Origin: Mariniphaga sp.
Lineage (GTDB): Bacteria > Bacteroidota > Bacteroidia > Bacteroidales > Prolixibacteraceae
Length of the DNA: 64,000 nucleotides
Assembly: GCA_019429205.1 (NCBI GenBank)
Contig: JAHYIT010000003.1
Span: 22,891 to 86,890, forward strand
Direction of reading: 5' to 3'
Translations under genes and position numbers: made by a program
Part shown: positions 59,138 through 64,000 of the stretch, in pieces
How the letters are laid out: every line of letters starts with the position of its first letter
Numbering within the stretch: the stretch's first letter is position 1
Notes under the pieces: generated by a model
What the model was told of the DNA's origin: nothing
Seen by the model: only the letters and a program-made list of their open reading frames with translations
Databases searched by the model: none

Positions 59138-59263
59138 ATGTACACCACACCAATATTATGGATGTTAAGCTGGCCGGTTGTTGTTATTGTTTCGTATTAT
59201 GCCGTGAAATGGGCAGTAAAAAAATACGAAGCTAAGCTGGAAGCGGAAGAAAAGGAAGAGTAA
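59138..59263 (+). CDS. Small single-TM protein, CydX-like candidate
   Basis: 41-aa ORF: MYTTPILWMLSWPVVVIVSYYAVKWAVKKYEAKLEAEEKEE*; starts 11 bp after cydB; below the length cutoff of the supplied ORF track. Confidence 0.65.
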   Translation: MYTTPILWMLSWPVVVIVSYYAVKWAVKKYEAKLEAEEKEE

Positions 59264-59374
59264 AAAATAATTTCTGTGAGGGAATTGCAGTGTATTTAGC
59301 GCTTGCAATAAATTATAAAGATACTGTATGGCCGGACTCTTTCCGAATCAGTTTAAAATCCCAGGGCAAACCAG

Positions 59375-59530
59375 TTTCACTTCTATTGTTAATTCCTTCA
59401 AATAAACCGTTTGGTTTTCAATCGTGTTTAATACAATTACAGCATTTGATATATGAAACTTTTTGCAGAAATGAAACAATTAATTCAAATCGCCGTTTCT
59501 GATTTTGGTTTTTCACTTTACTTCCACAAG
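59375..59530 (-). pseudogene. C-terminal remnant of an AAA/DUF4143-type ATPase
   Basis: Minus strand reads VEVK*KTKIRNGDLN*LFHFCKKFHISNAVIVLNTIENQTVYLKELTIEVK, matching VEVKYKTKIRNSDLNNLYLFCKKFHVYRAVILINSVETQTTEFKGLTIEMK of 60861..62132. Confidence 0.85.
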
Positions 59531-59589
59531 GAGTACATGATCTTAAATTGTTTATCTTTATAATTGAAAAAAATTAAATTTCAGAAATT

Positions 59590-60774
59590 ATGACGGATAA
59601 CTTCAATATCAACCGCAGAAAATTTATTTCAACAGGTGCCGCCTTAAGTTTGGGCATTCCTTTTCTGGGAAAAGTCAAAGCAATTAACACACCGGCTCCA
59701 AACCTGCCACCGAATATTCAACCGGAATGGCGGAACAAACAGGCAGGTATGGCCTATCGACAATTAGGAAATACCGGACTGATGATCTCTGAAGTTGTCA
59801 ATGGTGGCGACCCAGTTAGGCTGAATAACCTGCGTACAACTGAAATTGCCATGGAGCGCGGATTGAATTACCTGGATATGGCGCCTGCTTACGGACGAGG
59901 TGAATGTGAAGAAAGTTACAGTAAGATTATCGACAACAGTGCCAAACGCGAAAAGGTGTTCATGACCACCAAAGTAAGTGGATACACCTCTGTAAGAGAT
60001 AGATTATACCGTGAAATTTATGACAGTCTGCCAGCCGGAAAACAGGAACATTATCAAAAGAAAGCGGCAGAATTGCGTGCTTCCCGTAATGTGGACAAGC
60101 CCGGCTATTTTATTACCTACTGGCCCGGACAGCCGCGCTCCTTTGAAGGAACTTACCTGAGCAACGCCATGGCTGCCGATTATGCGCATAAAGTGGAAGG
60201 AAGTCCGAAGTTTAAGGAATTCATTGTGCAATCGGTTGAAGAGAGTCTGAAAAGGGTGGGAACCGACTATTTCGATATTCTGATGTGTCCACACGGGGCC
60301 GGTTCCTATGAAGAAGTAAAAATTGAAGAAACGTTTACAACTTTTGAACAGCTCAAAAAAGACGGAAAAGTGCGTTTCCTGGGCGTATCCACCCACAACG
60401 ACCCGGCCGGCGTTTTAAGAGCCGCCCGTGAAACCGGACTTTACCAGGTGGCCATGGTAGCCTATAACATCATCAACGGCGGATACATGGAAAGGGAGAT
60501 TGAACTGGCCAAAGAAAGCGGCATGGGCATCATCGCCATGAAAGCGGCCATGGCTGTGGCTACTCACCATAAAGCGCTGCAACCCATACCCGAGTGGCGG
60601 ATTCAAAAAGTAGAACGAATTGTGCCGGGTGATGATAAACCTCCTGTAAAAGCTTATTTGTGGGCGTTGCAAAATCCAAACATATCAGCCGTAATTTCCA
60701 ATCTCTGGGATGAACAACATGTGAACGAAAACCTTTCGGTAGCGGGAAAAAAGGTGGAATTGCTGCCGGGGTGA
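59590..60774 (+). CDS. Aldo/keto reductase with Tat-like signal
   Basis: NINRRKFISTGAALSLGIPFLG; YRQLGNTGLMISEVVNGGDPV...GLNYLDMAPAYGRGECEE...VGTDYFDILMCPHG. Confidence 0.88.
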   Translation: MTDNFNINRRKFISTGAALSLGIPFLGKVKAINTPAPNLPPNIQPEWRNKQAGMAYRQLGNTGLMISEVVNGGDPVRLNNLRTTEIAMERGLNYLDMAPAYGRGECEESYSKIIDNSAKREKVFMTTKVSGYTSVRDRLYREIYDSLPAGKQEHYQKKAAELRASRNVDKPGYFITYWPGQPRSFEGTYLSNAMAADYAHKVEGSPKFKEFIVQSVEESLKRVGTDYFDILMCPHGAGSYEEVKIEETFTTFEQLKKDGKVRFLGVSTHNDPAGVLRAARETGLYQVAMVAYNIINGGYMEREIELAKESGMGIIAMKAAMAVATHHKALQPIPEWRIQKVERIVPGDDKPPVKAYLWALQNPNISAVISNLWDEQHVNENLSVAGKKVELLPG

Positions 60775-60860
60775 TTTGTCAGCCGTTTCAAGCGGTATCT
60801 TATGCCCTAAATAACGAATGTAAGTGGGTTTTGAAGCTGTAAAACTGTAACCGTTCTGAA

Positions 60861-62132
60861 TCAGTCAATCATCGCACTGAAAACCGGTTTCATTTCTATC
60901 GTTAATCCTTTGAATTCGGTTGTTTGGGTTTCAACCGAGTTTATCAGGATTACGGCCCTATACACATGAAACTTTTTGCAAAAAAGATAGAGGTTATTCA
61001 AATCGCTGTTTCTGATTTTGGTTTTATACTTCACTTCCACGGGAAAGACTTGTTTATTTTTTATCTCAACAAAATCAACTTTATGATTGTATGCATCGCG
61101 CCAAAAAAACTGCCAGGGCTTTAACGCAAGTAAAGCATTTTCAACAAGTAATCCTGTTTTCTGAAAATCATACATGCTTCCGCTGACTGCGGGGCAGAAA
61201 GAGGATGAAGAGAGATAAATTCGTTTCAATTTTTTTTCAGACGTAAGCTGATTGGCAGAATAGTTATAAAGGACTTTCAACACAAATGCCTGCTCAAGAA
61301 TACTTATATATTTACTCACTGTTTTTGACGTTATTTTTAAATCGTTGGCCAAATTTTCGTAATGAAGATACAATCCCGGATTTTCTGCAACTATTTTTAC
61401 AATGGCATACAAAATTTCGGGGTTTTCAACCGGAAAAATGATTGGAATGTCCTCAAAAACAATCTTTTTAATAATTCCCAGTACATATTCCTGAACAAAT
61501 GAATTATCAGTAATATTAACTGTTTCAACAAATTGTCTCGATAAATAATTTTCAAATTCAACTTTCAATTCAGAATGAAACATTTCAGGCTTTTCGAGGT
61601 AATTATCCCTGTTTCTGAAATGGAGATATTCTTCAAAATCAAGCGGTTTCAACTCAAACGAAAAAACCCTTCCTGCCAAGCTCTCCTGTGTTTTCTTCCT
61701 GATATAAAGTGATGTTGAGCCGGAAATGAAAAATTTTAGGTTGGGATATAAATCGTAGTAAATTTTCAATTGAGATTGGAACCCTTCAAGTTTCTGAATT
61801 TCATCAAAAAAAATAAATATTTTGTCCGAATTGAAATCCTTTCGGGTTTGGGTCTTAAAGGCGGTAAAAAGTTCATCCAAATCGTATTTATCCTCATCAA
61901 AAGAAAAATACCATATACTTTGCGGTTCAACATTTCGCTCAAGTAAAGTATTTATCACCTGAAGAAACAACGTAGTTTTCCCCAACCGTCTCAACCCTGT
62001 AAGCTCTATTATCTGCCTGTTATCAATATGTTGCTCAAGAGTTTCGAAGAATTTCCTCGTTTTAGGGAATTCATAACTGAATCCCACATTCCAGTGCCTG
62101 TTGAATTTTAGTAAATTGATCATTTCTCGCAA
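60861..62132 (-). CDS. ATP-binding protein (AAA_14 + DUF4143 type)
   Basis: ELTGLRRLGKTTLFLQV Walker A; IFIFFDEIQKL Walker B; C-terminal VDFVEIKNKQVFPVEVKYK (PD-(D/E)XK-like). Confidence 0.88.
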   Translation of the reverse strand: MREMINLLKFNRHWNVGFSYEFPKTRKFFETLEQHIDNRQIIELTGLRRLGKTTLFLQVINTLLERNVEPQSIWYFSFDEDKYDLDELFTAFKTQTRKDFNSDKIFIFFDEIQKLEGFQSQLKIYYDLYPNLKFFISGSTSLYIRKKTQESLAGRVFSFELKPLDFEEYLHFRNRDNYLEKPEMFHSELKVEFENYLSRQFVETVNITDNSFVQEYVLGIIKKIVFEDIPIIFPVENPEILYAIVKIVAENPGLYLHYENLANDLKITSKTVSKYISILEQAFVLKVLYNYSANQLTSEKKLKRIYLSSSSFCPAVSGSMYDFQKTGLLVENALLALKPWQFFWRDAYNHKVDFVEIKNKQVFPVEVKYKTKIRNSDLNNLYLFCKKFHVYRAVILINSVETQTTEFKGLTIEMKPVFSAMID

Positions 62133-62299
62133 TTTATTGGAACTTCAGTTCCGGTATTATATAAAAATACCAGAACTACAAATATAATATTTTCTGACAA
62201 TTTTACAAACCACCCCCGCCGATTCCTCTGAACTCCTGACTTAATCGGGATTAGTTCGTCTAACTATTTTGGGTTCGGTTTGCTTCTAAAAAAAGAGAC

Positions 62300-63502
62300 T
62301 CATTGAAATTCCGTCAGAAATTTCCGAAGAGGTAAATGCACTATTCCTTCAAAAGTTTTTCCCGAATATTCATCGAGAGTGACTACATATTTGGGATAAT
62401 TATCAGTGATTGCAAGCAGGTTGTTAAATTCCCGTTCCATCGTTTTCTTTTCTGTAATCTGCAGCGCAGCCTGGATATAAACTTTTTCTCCTTTTCGTTC
62501 AGCAATAAAATCGACCTCCCTTTCGCCATTCTTGCCCACAAGCACAGAATATCCCATTATTTTAAGATGAAGAAATATAACATTTTCAATAATTTGCCCC
62601 AAATCAAACGGAGAGAACCCTGCAACTGCATTCCTTATTCCTACATCGTTAAAATAAAACTTCTCTCCTATTTCAAAAACTTTTTTCCCCTGAATATCCA
62701 ATCTTTTTACACCGGTTATCAACATGGCGGTAGTCAGGTAATTCAAATAATTTAATACTGCGGTAATGGAGATGGACACATTCTGAGACTTCAAAAAATT
62801 TACAATGCTCCGTGCAGAGACCAGGTTGCCTGTTTTATTGGCAAGGTATGTGATCAACCGAACCAGAAAATCAACATTGCGCACTTCAAAGCGGGAAACA
62901 ACATCCCGGAAAAGAATAGACCGGTTAATGTTTTCAAGATAATCGAATACGGTTTCATCATCCATTTCAAGATGAATTAAATAAGGTAGCCCGCCATATT
63001 TAATGTATCGGGTAAGGTTTTCTGTGTTATTTTCAAGTTTATGAAAATGCAAAAACTCATTAAAACTTAATGCGTAAACAGGAATTTCAATATATCTTCC
63101 TCCCAGTTAAGTACCCAACTCACCTGACAGGATTTGTGCATTGCTTCCTGTACAATAAATATCATAGCCTCCCTCGGCCAGAAGACTTCTTAATGCTTTT
63201 TCAAATCCGGTCACTATCTGTATTTCGTCTATCAATACAAAATTTAATGCATCTTGTTTTGATTTTGATTTGATGTATTTATAAAGGGCATCAGAACTGT
63301 TCAAGGTTTCAAATTCATTGATTTCCAAATTTATGTATATTAAATTTGGATTGTTAAACTGCTTTTTAAGGGTATCCATTACCTGAAACAACAAATAACT
63401 TTTCCCCACCCGGCGCTGCCCAACAAGAACTTTTATTATTTCTTTGCCCATGTATTTTTTAAGGTGGGTTTCATAAATTTCCCTTCTTACAAACTCTTTC
63501 AT
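62300..63502 (-). pseudogene. ATP-binding protein (AAA_14 + DUF4143 type) with one in-frame stop
   Basis: ORFs 63107..63502 and 62300..63052 are in one frame: ...GSNAQILSGELGT*LGGRYIEIPVYALSFNEFLHFHKLENN...; Walker A GQRRVGKSYL. Confidence 0.88.
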
Positions 63503-63598
63503 GATAATTTTATAAGTAACAAAAAATCAAAAAATAAACATATTTGTTATTTATAACAAACAAAATATAAATGTTTTTCAATTCTGTCATTTATATTC

Positions 63599-63665
63599 GG
63601 GAAGAGCAACAAGTGAATGAAAACCTTTCGGTAGTGGGTAAAAAAGTGGAATTGCAGCCGGGGTT
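63599..63665 (+). pseudogene. Duplicated 3' tail of the aldo/keto reductase gene
   Basis: EEQQVNENLSVVGKKVELQPG vs DEQHVNENLSVAGKKVELLPG of 59590..60774; nucleotide similarity is obvious. Confidence 0.85.
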
Positions 63666-63748
63666 ATTTAAAACTAATTACCGGAATTTCCAAGGGAATC
63701 CCAATGGGGGAAGCCGCAGTGTAAAACAGTCCGTTTTCAAATGATTTT

Positions 63749-64000
63749 TTAAGCCATAAATAATGCATCCATAGTCAGACTGTTTTGCACCAGGGAAGAA
63801 TAGCTGTTGGCTTTCAGTCCATACGTTGTAATCATGGTCAGTAAAACCGATTTTCTTGTACCTGTTTCCTGTTTAAACACCGATATTTTATTTCGCAGTT
63901 CTTCCGCATATTTTTTATCGATGGCAAAGGTATTTATGGAAAACTTCATTTCGCATAAATTAATAATCTGATCACGACGGTCGATAACCAAATCAACCTG
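63749..64000 (-). CDS. C-terminal part of another ATP-binding protein (DUF234/PDDEXK-like C-terminus), truncated by the window edge
   Basis: QVDLVIDRRDQIINLCEMKFSINTFAIDKKYAEELRNKISVFKQETGTRKSVLLTMITTYGLKAN. Confidence 0.7.
   Translation of the reverse strand, partial: QVDLVIDRRDQIINLCEMKFSINTFAIDKKYAEELRNKISVFKQETGTRKSVLLTMITTYGLKANSYSSLVQNSLTMDALFMA

Noticed and set aside
1-64000. tRNA/rRNA genes
   Set aside because: No convincing cloverleaf or rRNA sequence recognised by eye; tRNAscan-SE/Infernal would be needed to exclude them.

Overview
This is a 64 kb chromosomal window from a Bacteroidota-type genome, probably order Marinilabiliales. That assignment is inferred from gene content such as T9SS sorting domains, DUF6340, DUF4492-CydAB, DUF4197 and GH51/GH92/GH43-like lipoproteins. 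Most of the window is ordinary: housekeeping genes (aroE, dapB, lepB, prfC, cydAB, radical SAM proteins), secreted glycosidases and hydrolases, and transporters. The most unusual segment is about 31.0-39.3 kb. It contains a T9SS-type subtilisin followed by two tandem copies of a two-gene module: a FISUMP-domain lipoprotein plus a papain-like (C1) peptidase. The two FISUMP genes are nucleotide-identical over 366 bp at the 5' end, then diverge abruptly. The second module is degraded by a TGG->TGA nonsense change, by a 1359-bp IS with recognisable 17-bp TIRs and a 5-bp TSD, and by truncation of its peptidase. Other notable items are a four-helix-bundle (IVS/S23-like) gene flanked by dispersed AT-rich repeats, a two-component pair collapsed by an internal deletion, two half-deleted RelE-like TA modules beside one intact PemK/MazF-type module, a frameshifted third copy in a DUF6340 triplet, an exact-period 52-bp palindromic tandem repeat, a 29-bp minisatellite, and a cluster of intact and decayed AAA/DUF4143-type ATPases near the right edge. 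No CRISPR, rRNA or confident tRNA was seen. All family names come from motif recognition by eye, not from database searches.
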